Source of the DNA: Nematostella vectensis
Taxonomy: Eukaryota > Cnidaria > Anthozoa > Actiniaria > Edwardsiidae
Assembly (NCBI RefSeq): GCF_932526225.1
Contig: NC_064041.1
Span: 1,810,699-1,874,698 of the forward strand
Length of the DNA: 64,000 nt
Reading direction: 5' to 3'
Part shown: piece by piece, positions 36,201-47,200 of the stretch
Layout: every line of letters begins with the position of its first letter
Numbering within the stretch: the first letter of the stretch is position 1
Position numbers and translations under genes: made by a program
The notes under the pieces: model-generated
Database searches by the model: none
Seen by the model: the letters and a program-made list of their open reading frames with translations, nothing else
Told to the model about the DNA's origin: nothing

Positions 36201-39200
36201 GGGAGCTTCCAACTACTGTATGTGTAACACAGCCTCATAAAGGGGGGAGGGGTTAGGGGATGGAAGGCCCATGAGGAGAGGGGTAGGGGAGCTTCCAACT
36301 ACTGTATGTGTAACACAGCCTCATAAAGGGGGGAGGGGTTAGGGGATGGAAGGCCCATGAGGGGAGGGGTAGGGGAGCTTCCAACTACTGTATGTGTAAC
36401 ACAGCCTCATAAAGGGGGGAGGGGTTAGGGGATGGAAGGCCCATGAGGGGAGGGGTAGGGGAGCTTCCAACTACTGTATGTGTAACACAGCCTCATAAAG
36501 GGGGGAGGGGTTAGGGGATGGAAGGCCCATGAGGAGAGGGGTAGGGGAGCTACAACTACTGTATGTGTAACACAGCCTCATAAAGGGGGGAGGGGTTAGG
36601 GGATGGAAGGCCCATGAGGGGAGGGGTAGGGGAACTACAACTACTGTATGTGTAACACAGCCTCATAAAGGGGAGGGGGGATTAGGGGATGGAAGGCCCA
36701 TGAGGAGAGGGGTAGGGGAACTACAACTACTGTATGTGTAACACAGCCTCATAACGGGGGGAGGGGTTAGGGGGTGGAAGGCCCATGAGGAGAGGGGTAG
36801 GGGAACTACAACTACTGTATGTGTAACACAGCCTCATAAAGGGGAGGGGGGGTTAGGGGATGGAAGGCCCATGAGGAGAGGGGTAGGGGAACTACAACTA
36901 CTGTATGTGTAACACAGCCTCATAAAGGGGAGCGGGGGTTAGGGGATGGAAGGCCCATGAGGAGAGGGGTAGGGGAACTACAACTACTGTATGTGTAACA
37001 CAGCCTCATAAAGGGGGGAGGGGTTAGGGGATGGAAGGCCCATGAGGAGAGGGGTAGGGGAACTACAACTACTGTATGTGTAACACAGCCTCATAAAGGG
37101 GGGAGGGGTTAGGGGATGGAAGGCCCATGAGGAGAGGGGTAGGGGAACTACAACTACTGTATGTGTAACACAGCCTCATAAAGGGGGGAGGGGTTAGGGG
37201 ATGGAAGGCCCATGAGGGGAGGGGTAGGGGAGCTTCCAACTACTGTATGTGTAACACAGCCTCATAAAGGGGGGAGGGGTTAGGGGATGGAAGGCCCATG
37301 AGGAGAGGGGTAGAGGAGCTTCCAACTACTGTATGTGTAACACAGCCTCATAAAGGGGGGAGGGGTTAGGGGATGGAAGGCCCATGAGGGGAGGGGTAGG
37401 GGAGCTTCCAACTACTGTATGTGTAACACAGCCTCATAAAGGGGGGAGGGGTTAGGGGATGGAAGGCCCATGAGGAGAGGGGTACTGGAGCTTCCAACTA
37501 CTGTATGTGTAACACAGCCTCATAAAGGGGGGAGGGGTTAGGGGATGGAAGGCCCATGAGGGGAGGGGTAGGGGAGCTTCCAACTACTGTATGTGTAACA
37601 CAGCCTCATAAAGGGGGGAGGGGTTAGGGGATGGAAGGCCCATGAGGAGAGGGGTAGGGGAACTACAACTACTGTATGTGTAACACAGCCTCATAAAGGG
37701 GGGAGGGGTTAGGGGATGGAAGGCCCATGAGGAGAGGGGTAGGGGAACTACAAGTACTGTATGTGTAACACAGCCTCATAAAGGGGGGAGGGGTTAGGGG
37801 ATGGAAGGCCCATGAGGGGAGGGGTAGGGGAGCTTCCAACTACTGTATGTGTAACACAGCCTCATAAAGGGGGGAGGGGTTAGGGGATGGAAGGCCCATG
37901 AGGAGAGGGGTAGGGGAGCTACAACTACTGTATGTGTAACACAGCCTCATAAAGGGGGGAGGGGTTAGGGGATGGAAGGCCCATGAGGGGAGGGGTAGGG
38001 GAACTACAACTACTGTATGTGTAACACAGCCTCATAAAGGGGAGGGGGGATTAGGGGATGGAAGGCCCATGAGGAGAGGGGTAGGGGAACTACAACTACT
38101 GTATGTGTAACACAGCCTCATAACGGGGGGAGGGGTTAGGGGGTGGAAGGCCCATGAGGAGAGGGGTAGGGGAACTACAACTACTGTATGTGTAACACAG
38201 CCTCATAAAGGGGAGGGGGGGTTAGGGGATGGAAGGCCCATGAGGAGAGGGGTAGGGGAACTACAACTACTGTATGTGTAACACAGCCTCATAAAGGGGA
38301 GCGGGGGTTAGGGGATGGAAGGCCCATGAGGAGAGGGGTAGGGGAACTACAACTACTGTATGTGTAACACAGCCTCATAAAGGGGGGAGGGGTTAGGGGA
38401 TGGAAGGCCCATGAGGAGAGGGGTAGGGGAACTACAACTACTGTATGTGTAACACAGCCTCATAAAGGGGGGAGGGGTTAGGGGATGGAAGGCCCATGAG
38501 GAGAGGGGTAGGGGAACTACAAGTACTGTATGTGTAACACAGCCTCATAAAGGGGGGAGGGGTTAGGGGATGGAAGGCCCATGAGGGGAGGGGTAGGGGA
38601 GCTACAACTACTGTATGTGTAACACCGCCTCATAAAGGAATGGACCATCTCGGGCAAGAAAGCAATTCTCCCCAAGATCAAAACAGGGACTCTGACAGGA
38701 AGCTTCAATCCCTCAGTAAAATTTATTTTTTTAAGATTTCATTTATGCTCTAAGCTTGATGCCCTACTCTCTGTTGATATCATTTTCAAATCGAATGAGG
38801 TAATTTGGTCATGACTTATCTAGTTAAATAAACACTCACATGGAACAGTGATAGCAGGTGTTCCCTTATCTCTGGCGCAAACTGAAGAGACAGGTATCCC
38901 AGCACCTGGACTACTGTAGACACCAGCACCGACTTCTCCTCACTCTCATCCCGGTATGATGCCGCATAGTCCTTGAGTGCTGTACTCAACAGCTTGTCAA
39001 CAATGACGTCATGGAACTGTGAGACAATATGAGCCACTACCCAATCTAGGTGGGGGGAGTAGCGCATGGCAATCTGGAGGAATGTCTCCATACAGGCATC
39101 AGGGCTACTGATAACACTAGTGAGAAAGAGTACAGGTGTCACACACACAAATTAAGGCAAAAGCACCTGAATCACCCCTGCTTTATGGGCAAAGTTGAGA

Positions 39201-42200
39201 TGTCACACATACAAATTTAAACAAAAGTATGGGAATCTCTTCTTTATGGGCATAGTTGAGATGACACAAACATAGATGTATAACTAGAAATAGGTCAGGT
39301 GCTCAAAATAAAATTCATTGAATTCCTTTATTGTGTAACCACACTCTAATGGCACACTAAATGCGTAGCTAAACAAGGAGACGTGTAGGGTGCGACATGT
39401 GACCTGATTCTATTACGGTACTTACAGTTTAGAGCAGCAGTGTGTCGTTATCCCCATTAACATCTGAATTGGAGGGAAGGCCATCCACTTGTGGAAACCT
39501 TCGCTGAAGGAGAGTGTCAGGCTAACACCGCGCTTCTGGTCAAACTTAGAGATCAAATCCCCCATCAGGTTCAGGCACCACTAAAGAAACACAACAAAGA
39601 GTTCAAAACATTATACTCTTCAGTAGATATTAAGATTAAATAGAATTTTGAAGGGACTGAAATCCAGGTGGGACTCCCAAACAGACAGGGGTGATTGTAA
39701 ATATATAATCAACAAAGGGTACAAAATGCAAGTTGCAGGTTGCAAGTCAGATGCAGGGTCAGGTCAGATGCAGGTCGGATGCAGGTTAAGTACAAAATGC
39801 AGTCCGGTGATTTTACAGTTTTTTTTTTTGCTTTCTCTATTTCATTCAATTTCTATGGCTCACATAGGGGTTAAAATATTGAATACTTAGATTCTAGTTT
39901 ATTACTAAGCAATTACGTGACCTTGGGAATAATACAAATAACTTGCCAGCGATTTGCTGCACATCAAGCAAACTTGGGTCAAGTATTGTATAACAGTATA
40001 AATATCTCAGTAAAAATTGTATAAGAATGTAAACCCACAAATTTTCCTCCGCTACATGTTTAACATACCGGTGCACCCCCCACCCCCCTTCCTCCCTTTT
40101 GAAAATGTCTAGATCCACCTCTGCTGTCCATTGGACTTATTAAAAAAGCTATATACTAGAAAGTGAACCATTTATCTAACAGATATAGTCACCACATTTT
40201 GGAGCTTATTCAATTTATTTTTGGTTGATGAGCAGCAAATAACTGGCGAGATAGTTTTCCCATGGTCACGTGATCTGTGACGTAACCACCTATACATATT
40301 TTTTTCACTTGTCCATCTACCATTATACATTAATTGACCCAAGTTTGGTTGATGTGCAGCAAAGTCACGGGATTGCTTATGCTTAGTTATAAAAGAGAAT
40401 CTGAGCGTCACATGAGCCATAGAAATTGAATGAAAAAGAGGAAGCAAAAAAAAAACAGTATAATCACTTGACCTGCATTTTGTACTCAACCTGAACCCGA
40501 CCTGCACCCGACCTGCATCCGGCCTGCATCCGACCTGCACCCGACCTGCACCCGACCTGAATCCGACCTGCACCCGACCTGCACCCGACCTGCACCCGAC
40601 CTGAATCCGACCTGCACCCGACCTGCACCCTTTATTTTGTACCGTCCATATAATCAATCTTTAGCCTAAGGAATAGGCACTTTGCGTGTGGTCAACAACA
40701 ACAAATTTACCCTTTAGAGATAGCACATTGGATGTGGTTGGAGCTATTTTTAATCCTAACAGATCGTTGGTGGACACTTCACAACAAAGCCGGAAGTGTT
40801 GCTTATGTTACTTAAAACAATCAGACTTTTGGTTAACTTCACATACAATGCGTTTTACTGGTTAAATAAAAATCATCTCCAAGTGTCAATCATACCTTAC
40901 ATATTATGAGAGCCCAGGCTTTAGGGTTGGCTTCAGTAAAATTTCTTAGTACATCACATATCTTGTGCAAGGCATTGTCAAGGTCAGCACCAATATCAGG
41001 AGCTCCTCCATCACCTTCAATACACAGGCAAACGACAATGTGTACAACAATGATTAATAACATACCCTTCAAATCCAGCCAAGATTGTCCCCCTTTATTG
41101 ACCTTTGTTTTAGGGGCCAATTACATGATGAATTTCAGCCCGGGCAGCTGCTTACCGATTATATGCCTTTAATCCAGCCAGGGCTGAGTTCTATTCAGCC
41201 TGTGCTGGACTCGAATTGTATTGTTTTCCAGCCCGGGCTGAGATATTTACGTGATTTCATGGCGATTTTAACCTGCTAGTCCGGGCTGAAAATCCTAGCC
41301 CGGTTTGCCAGCCCGGGCTGGAAAACTCCCCCCGGACTGAATCGATCCCGGGCTGAAAACTTGTTCATGTAACCGAAAGAGCAATTCTACAAGTATTTGT
41401 GTGGGATAGCGGGCTGGACCTTCAGCCTCCCTAAAAGGGCTGAAAACTCAGCCCGGGCTGAAATTTTTCATGTAATCGGCCCGTTTTACATACAGTTGCT
41501 ATAATGCCTTAAACTGTAAAAGACTTCTTTTGAAATTCAAGGTTATATTTTTTAATAGAAGTTTATATTGCGTCTCCTAGGTGGCCCCATCAACATAACT
41601 ATATGAGAAGCAATCTTGATTCATTGCTCTTGGATTTTCTGGGTTATTATCTTGGGTGATTTTCTGGGTTATTATCTTGGGTGATTTTCTGGGTTATTAT
41701 CTTGGGTGATTTTCTGGGTTATTATCTTGGGTGAATTTCTGGGTTATTATCTTGGGTGATTTTCTGGGTTATTATCTTGGGTGATTTTCTGGGTTATTAT
41801 CTTGGGTGATTTTCTGGGTTATTATCTTGGGTGATTTTCTGGGTTATTATCTTGGGTGATTTTCTGGGTTATTATCTTGGGTGATTTTCTGGGTTATTAT
41901 CTTGGGTGATTTTCTGGGTTATTATCTTGGGTGATTTTCCATGTCAATTTCAGCCCTATAAACTACAGGCATTCCTGGATAATTCTATCAAACTGTTTTA
42001 TAACTATACAAATGGTACTGATTTAGTAAAAAAGCCCCTTCTGAAAGCTGGGATATGGGCGGATGATGTCCAAAGATGAGAAATGGAGAAGACAAACGAG
42101 AAATGGAGAAGACAAAGGAGAAATGAAGAAGACAAACGAGAAATGAAGAAGCGCACTGATTTGCAGCTCGAGCATGTGCTGTGATATTATTTATCTTTAC

Positions 42201-43066
42201 GGTAAGATTCAAATGATTTAGAAAAAATAATAAAATATTATTTTGTGCCTTCTTTTGAAAACCTTGGTGTTTGTTTGGGGAATTCTTGATCAGATGGAAA
42301 ACGAGTTCTGATTGCAAAAGATGTTCACAGGACAGATATGAAATTCACTAGACATATATGAAATTCACAAGACATTATCGCCAGATATCTGCCTGTGAAA
42401 ATGTACATGTGACCTGTATTGACCAATGAGCATGCATGAAAATTTATCACTGGGGTGAATATCTATATCCTGATTTTTCAATTGCCTTGTGTTTCTGATG
42501 AATTCTATTTTAAATTCTTTAGTCTTGTAAATATTTTATTACTACATTGATAAATATTTGCCTTACTGACCTCCTAGCTGTGCCCTACGTTCCATCTCCA
42601 CCATAAACTTGTGCATAGATTCGTCAAACACATCACAGAGCTGCTCTAGCACGGCATGTCGCGCACACGGCAAAGACGACAGCAACACGGTGGCGCACTG
42701 TACTTTGTCGACATTACTGATAGAGCTAGCGGACCCGCTACACGCAGCCAGGAAAGAGTTTAAGTGATCTAGCAAGAGCTGTAACGCAGAAATAAATGAT
42801 TTTAAATAATTACAGCTATCCGTTTGAATTTCGCTCGACAAAACAGGTGAGATTATAACAAGTAAACCAGATTACAAGAGATCGCGCGTACAATTTGGTG
42901 GAAGCATTTCTAAGCTTTCTGACGAAAACAAATTCCACAACATCACACTGTTTGTAATAGGAGTGTATGCAATGGTGTCAAGGTAAGATGAGTTCATTTA
43001 ATGTCACACAAATGAATAAATACGTACTTTTTCTCTCATTTCGGGATACCGCTCACCGGCCGCCAT
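19971..43066 (-). CDS. INTS5: Integrator complex subunit 5 (22 exons, 1000 aa)
   Basis: Exons 5'->3': 43028-43066, 42571-42778, 40896-41014, 39426-39580, 38840-39116, 31789-31921, 31261-31333, 30822-30921, 30364-30420, 29773-29945, 27678-27909, 27102-27169, 26121-26350, 25612-25832, 25015-25048, 24182-24351, 23668-23903, 23262-23332, 22646-22794, 20847-20951, 20443-20500, 19971-20065. The total is 3003 nt and every phase agrees. INTS5 is an all-helical scaffold subunit of the nuclear Integrator complex, which processes snRNA 3' ends and terminates paused RNA polymerase II. Landmarks recalled from vertebrate INTS5 appear in order: LSSLPCARHAVLEQLCDVFD, ANPKAWALIICKWCLNLMG, SPHLDWVVAHI, TTPFLLHIASLSPKLL, ETGAYDIFQFLL, VFFTGVIG, ETVCPDVVP and a C-terminal LKAIFINNISTLG. 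Length is close to human (about 1019). Exon 15 is a 34-nt microexon. Introns are swollen by tandem arrays, one of 6.5 kb. The start ATG lies in a short first exon preceded by AAGCAAG. Confidence 0.93.
20579..20612. repeat. Tetranucleotide microsatellite (GGAC/GGAT)n
   Basis: Eight tetranucleotides, ACGG changing to ATGG, in an INTS5 intron. Confidence 0.9.
20955..22577 (-). repeat. 32-bp minisatellite flush against INTS5 exon 20
   Basis: About 50 copies of a 32-bp unit (plus-strand core GTCAGATGGGGCAAATG followed by an A-rich half). In gene sense each unit has a CTGAC branch-point-like motif and a pyrimidine-rich GTTGTTTCGTTTTCA block. The last copy runs directly into the 3' splice site CCACTAG before exon 20 (20951). 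A short AAAAC pentamer run interrupts it at 21745-21790. Confidence 0.95.
22782..23205 (-). repeat. 53-bp minisatellite carrying the INTS5 exon-19 3' splice site
   Basis: About seven copies. In gene sense each has ATGTATGTTCCTTATAG followed by GGGGTTCCTCGTTA. The copy nearest the exon (TTCCTTACAG at 22795) is the real acceptor; exon 19 starts inside the same repeat motif at 22794. Confidence 0.9.
24915..24955 (+). repeat. tRNA T-arm-like / SINE B-box remnant
   Basis: CCCGGGTTCGATCCCCGG followed by TCGGGACAG looks like a tRNA T-arm plus 3' acceptor strand, and a T-run follows. No matching D-arm or A-box lies upstream, so this is probably a truncated tRNA-derived SINE, not a functional tRNA. 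It lies in an INTS5 intron, antisense to the gene. Confidence 0.45.
26378..26930. repeat. (CAA/CAG)n tract plus 54-bp minisatellite
   Basis: 26378-26600 is a CAA/CAG trinucleotide tract. 26638-26900 holds about 4.5 copies of a 54-bp unit with GACAGGGACAAAAACAAC and CCAGAAACATCGACAACAG. Both lie in INTS5 intron 12 (26351-27101); the Leu/Val/Cys-rich minus-strand frames are repeat artefacts. Confidence 0.93.
28263..28731. repeat. About 132-bp tandem repeat, 3.5 copies
   Basis: Each unit starts ATCGGCATTCC, continues with CTAATTTTCCCG and AAGTCTTTGTCAAATAA, and ends ATATCAAGCG. It lies in INTS5 intron 10. Confidence 0.9.
28880..29790 (-). repeat. 33-bp minisatellite carrying the INTS5 exon-10 5' splice site
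   Basis: About 27 copies. In gene sense each unit has GATGAATGTCAAACAATCC followed by AGGTATTACCACC. The first copy is the real junction: exon 10 ends GTC AAA CAA TCC AG at 29773, then GTATTACC. About 20 nt of coding sequence are copied into every unit together with the donor. Confidence 0.95.
31903..32002 (-). repeat. Two-copy duplication of an INTS5 3' splice site
   Basis: A block of about 50 bp (gene sense TTTTTGTACAGAGGAGTGT) occurs twice. The exon-proximal copy is the acceptor of exon 6 (31921). The second copy lies about 50 bp upstream and preserves tract and AG. Confidence 0.75.
32108..38636. repeat. 6.5-kb minisatellite, about 77 copies of 84-86 bp
   Basis: The unit includes TGTGTAACACAGCCTCATAA, a G-rich core GGGGGGAGGGGTTAGGGG, GGAAGGCCCATGAGG, GAGGGGTAGGGG and an ACTACTGTA end. 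It fills INTS5 intron 5 (31922-38839). Variants alternate between GAGCTACAACT and GAGCTTCCAACT. A higher-order copy is visible (see findings). The G-rich strand is the template strand for INTS5 and has G-quadruplex potential in every unit. Confidence 0.97.
39712..40645. repeat. Large inverted repeat with internal 10-11-bp minisatellite
   Basis: About 39712-39985 (plus) matches about 40335-40640 (minus). Both arms contain a TGCAGGTCGGATGCAGG-type run, then TTTTTTTGCTT and TTCATTCAATTTCTATGG, a CTTAG/GCAATCACGTGAC-like stretch and TTTGCTGCACATCAA. It lies in INTS5 intron 3. Confidence 0.75.
41113..41482. mobile_element. MITE with CCCGGGCTGAAA motifs
   Basis: Inverted ends: GGGGCCAATTACATGATG left, GGGCCGATTACATGAAAA on the other strand at the right. 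Both are followed by AATTTCAGCCCGGG. GTTTTA flanks both sides (likely target duplication). The interior repeats the palindrome CAGCCCGGGCTG in several variants. It lies in INTS5 intron 2. Confidence 0.8.
41627..41940. repeat. 25-bp minisatellite, about 12 copies
   Basis: The unit is TGATTTTCTGGGTTATT followed by ATCTTGGG, almost invariant, in INTS5 intron 2. Confidence 0.95.
42077..42150. repeat. Short GA-rich tandem repeat
   Basis: About four copies of GAGAAATGGAGAAGACAAA in INTS5 intron 2. Confidence 0.8.
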
Positions 43067-44160
43067 CTTGCTTTTTTGTCGCCCTAGCCCCTCGCATCAC
43101 TTCTACCACAGCCTACCCGTCAAAGTACAGCAGCTAAATTACTAAGAGATGCAAAACAAGTTAAAGAAAACACATTTCAATATAACAGCAGGGAAGTATT
43201 AATCAGCCATCGACAAACCAACAAAAGTTTAAAAATTACAAAAATATACGCAAAGTGCAAAGCCCCCAATCGTCACAACGTGGACGGCTCGCGTTTTGGT
43301 GGAATTCTTGGTGTTTGGCATACTACCTGTGGTAGGAGTATTTGGTAACTTTCCTTGTTGATCTTTGTATTTATCGGCGCATTAGCAGATAAGATGCTGC
43401 GCTAACCTTTATTCAAGTATCGCATTTTTTTCTAGAAGAGACAGGGTCAGCTGGCTTGACTTAATCCTGTGATATCGTGGTTTGATGACTGTTGGTATGC
43501 AGATTCTTCAGTGCAAGCAACATTGTGAATTGAGGGCCATCACAAGTCGGGAGAGACCCCATCACCCGAGACCCACTTCATCACACATACACACGCCCCA
43601 GTCAAGAAATACAGCCACACCCTCCAGATTTTCTATTTGTAAGCAGGCGCTTAGCCGTGATTCACTAATGATGAGTGGGGTAGCGATGGATAAATCCGAG
43701 ACTTGCCGAGTCGCCGAGGCACGTTTCAGAATCCGAGCCCGGACTTTTGTCAAATTTCGGAATCAGAGACTATATGATGAAATTTTTAATGTGGAGAATC
43801 GTTTATCTGGTCGTGGAAAGATGTAATCTACAATCTTCCTACAATTGCTAAATTTTAAGGCTCATCACTCAAACCTACGACATAACAATATAAAACATAT
43901 CGCGCTCTTAACGAAAATTCGAGACCCTGAGAAGGCGTCTAAAAATCCGAGACCGTGGTAGAAAAGAAACGAGACTCTGAGACCCTTGAAATTAAAAAAA
44001 AAAAAAAAAAGACTCCGAGACTTGCGTAAAAAACTGCGAGATTCCGAGACTTTGCGAAATTTTAATGAGACTTATTGGTAACCATCGCTTATCCTCTAAG
44101 GGGGGTGGGGTAACTAGGCTTTAGCTTCACTGAAAATCACACTAATGTGAATCACACCAT
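43067..44160. other. INTS5 upstream region with a GAGAC-rich repeat
   Basis: The 1.2 kb between INTS5 (start at 43066) and the 3' end of the amidohydrolase should hold the INTS5 promoter; no TATA box is evident. From about 43670 to 44090 there is a degenerate CCGAGACT/GAGACCC repeat. GCGATGGATAA on its left and TAACCATCGC on its right are inverted, so it may be a mobile element. Confidence 0.5.
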
Positions 44161-44166
44161 TTTATT
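44161..44166 (-). promoter_or_regulatory. Candidate polyadenylation signal AATAAA
   Basis: AATAAA on the minus strand, 117 nt past the amidohydrolase stop codon, in an otherwise short intergenic interval. Confidence 0.45.
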
Positions 44167-44282
44167 ATAAATCCATCTTATTAACATCTAAGTAGCTTTT
44201 GTAAAGATTTTAAAAAGTGACACTATAATTGAACAGCGCTGGTAAGTAATTCCATGTTCGTCTTGATTTCTCTGTAAAGGGT

Positions 44283-47200
44283 TCAAGCATACACTTTGAC
44301 TTGCTTCCCTCGCTTGTTTTTCTCTGTCATCGCCGTCTGATTGGTGCTCCGCCCACCTATGTACGTGTCCACCACCTTAATCTCCTCCAGCTTGAATGGG
44401 TCCATCTTATGCGGGTTGTCTGATATGATGAGCAGATCGGCTTTCTTGGTAACTTCAAGACTTCCCAATTCCTTCTCCTTTCTCAACTGCCACGCTACAA
44501 TTACAAAATAAGGTAGATTGTTGTGGCACGCAAATGGGAACAGGGCTTTCGAACTATTGTGAATGTAGCTTTGCTCAGCCGCTCCAGAGTTGAATAGAAT
44601 AAAAAAAGACAAGGTACCCCCAATAGCAAGGTGTCCCCAATAGCAAGATGTCCCCAATAGCAAGATGTCCCCCATAGCAAGATGTCCCCAATAGCAAGAT
44701 GTCCCCAATAGCAAGATGTCCCCAATAGCAAGATGTCCCCAATAGCAAGATGTCCCCAATAGCAAGGTGTCCCCAATAGCAAGATGTCCCCAATAGCAAG
44801 ATGTCCCCAATAGCAAGATGTCCCCAATAGCAAGGTGTCCCCAATAGCAAGATGTCCCCAATAGCAAGGTGTCCCCAATAGCAAGATGTCCCCAATAGCA
44901 AGATGTCCCCAATAGCAAGGTGTCCCCAATAGCAAGATGTCCCCAATAGCAAGATGTCCCCAATAGCAAGATGTCCCCAATAGCAAGGTGTCCCCAATAG
45001 CAAGATGTCCCCAATAGCAAGATGTCCCCAATAGCAAGGTGTCCCCAATAGCAAGATGTCCCCAATAGCAAGATGTCCCCAGTAGCAAGATGTCCCCAAT
45101 AGCAAGATGTCCCCAATAGCAAGATGTCCCCAATAGCAAGATGTCCCCAATAGCAAGATGTCCCCAATAGCAAGATGTCCCCAATAGCAAGATGTCCCCA
45201 ATAGCAAGGTGTCCCTAATAGCAAGATGTCTCCAATAGCAAGATGTCCCCAATAGCAAGGTGTCCCCAATAGCAAGATGTCCCCAATAGCAAGATGTCCC
45301 CAGTAGCAAGATGTCCCCAATAGCAAGATGTCCCCAATAGCAAGATGTCCCCAATAGCAAGATGTCCCCAATAGCAAGATGTCCCCAATAGCAAGGTGTC
45401 CCTAATAGCAAGATGTCCCCAATAGCAAGATGTCCCCAATAGCAAGGTGTCCCCAATAGCAAGGTGTCCCCAATAGCAAGATGTCCCCAATAGCAAGGTG
45501 TCCCCAATAGCGAGGTGTCCCCAATAGCAAGATGTCCCCAATAGCAAGGTGTCCCTAATAGCAAGATGTCCCCAATAGCAAGATGTCCCCAATAGCAAGG
45601 TGTCCAGGGTCATAGCCAGGGGGTGGCTCAGCCCACCCCCCCCCCCCCAACATACAGTAAATGTATGAGACATTATCTAAATTACAGAAGAAAATGTCTT
45701 GAAAGGGCCTTATGCCCCCCTCCTGTGTTTAAAATCCTGGCTATGCCGCTGATTCCCCAATAACTAGGTGTCCCCCGAAACAAGGTGTCCTCAATAACCA
45801 GGCGTCCACAATACCAAGGTGTCCTTAATAGCAAGATGTCCACAGCACAAGACGTCCCCAATAACGAGGTGTCCCCAACGGCAAGGTGTCAATAGATCAG
45901 GTTTCTATTGTAACTAACCTGCATTAATGGTATAAGCCTTCAAAGCCTCGTTAAGAGTGGCCTTATACTCCTCTCCGTACACAGTCTTAGGGTCATCCCG
46001 CTGGGTTCGGGTCACGGCAGTCTTGATGTTTGCAAAGGGACGGGCGTGGCCGGGGTAGGTGGGGTGATCCTGGTGGATGGTCCACTTGGCCCCGTGCTCT
46101 GTAGCCACGGATATAGGAGTCCAGCGGTTTGTTCGCTCTGGCCCCAGGATGTCGTTGGTGTATGATGTCGCGTAGTAGTAGAGATGGTCCACAAAGAAGG
46201 ACATCGCAATATTGAGCTTGGCTGCGCGCGCAATCTGCTCTGGTGTCATCAGCCCGCAATGCTCAATTCGATGGCGCACGTCCGTGGGAGTCTTGCAATC
46301 TTTCATCACCTAGGGGATGGTCACAAATGTCGTTACACCTCTTAATAGGAGGGGGCCCTTAGATAAAAAAAAAGGTGTTGCGTTTCCAGGGGGGTAGCAT
46401 ATTATCTGGTCATTATGAGCTTTAATATGAATATATAATATAAATTTGCCAATATAAATAAAATGACGAAATGCATATTGTTCATTGTATGGCTGGAGGG
46501 CTTGTGGGGCTGCACCATTATAAGAGAGACATACATACTTTATAAAGAGCTCGTTCTCGTGTCCCCACTCCCTAGAAATCCTGGATCCGCCCCAGTTGTA
46601 ACAATGAACCCCCCTTCAAGTCCCCCATTCTCCAAGCTATAATTTTCCATGTAAAAAAGGACCCGCCGAGTGAGCCTCCAACCTTTTCATAGGCGTCTAC
46701 AACTTCCTGGCACGTACGATCGCCGTGCGCATGCGTAGCTACTTGAATGTTTCTCTCATGGTAGTAGCGTACGATCTTGTACAAGTTCTCGGGTGTGTGA
46801 AGGACGAGACCATTCGAGGGGGGTGGGGGGAACGACAATATCTGACAAGGAAATGAGATTACAAGATTAGAAACATCATTGAAGCAGTTATCATGAGCAT
46901 CACCGTCATCACCATCACCACCATCATCATCACGTACCACTATCACTACCATCACCATCACGTACCACAATCACCATCACCACCACCACAATTTCCATCA
47001 ACATCATCATCATCATCATCAACATCACCCCACCATGACCATGACCATGAACTATCAACATCACCATCACCATCACAATCACCATCACCACCACCATCAC
47101 CACCATCATCATCACGTACCACCATCACCATCACCACCATCATCATCATCACCATCACCTACCCTGATAATTAACATCAAATTGCATTAATTATTATTCC

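Noticed and set aside
44283-45673. Minus-strand ORFs of 150-364 codons with GTSCYWGHLAIGDILL repeats
   Set aside because: The 17-bp array has no stop in any minus frame, so long ORFs arise automatically. Only the last part of one of them (44283-44494) is a real exon.
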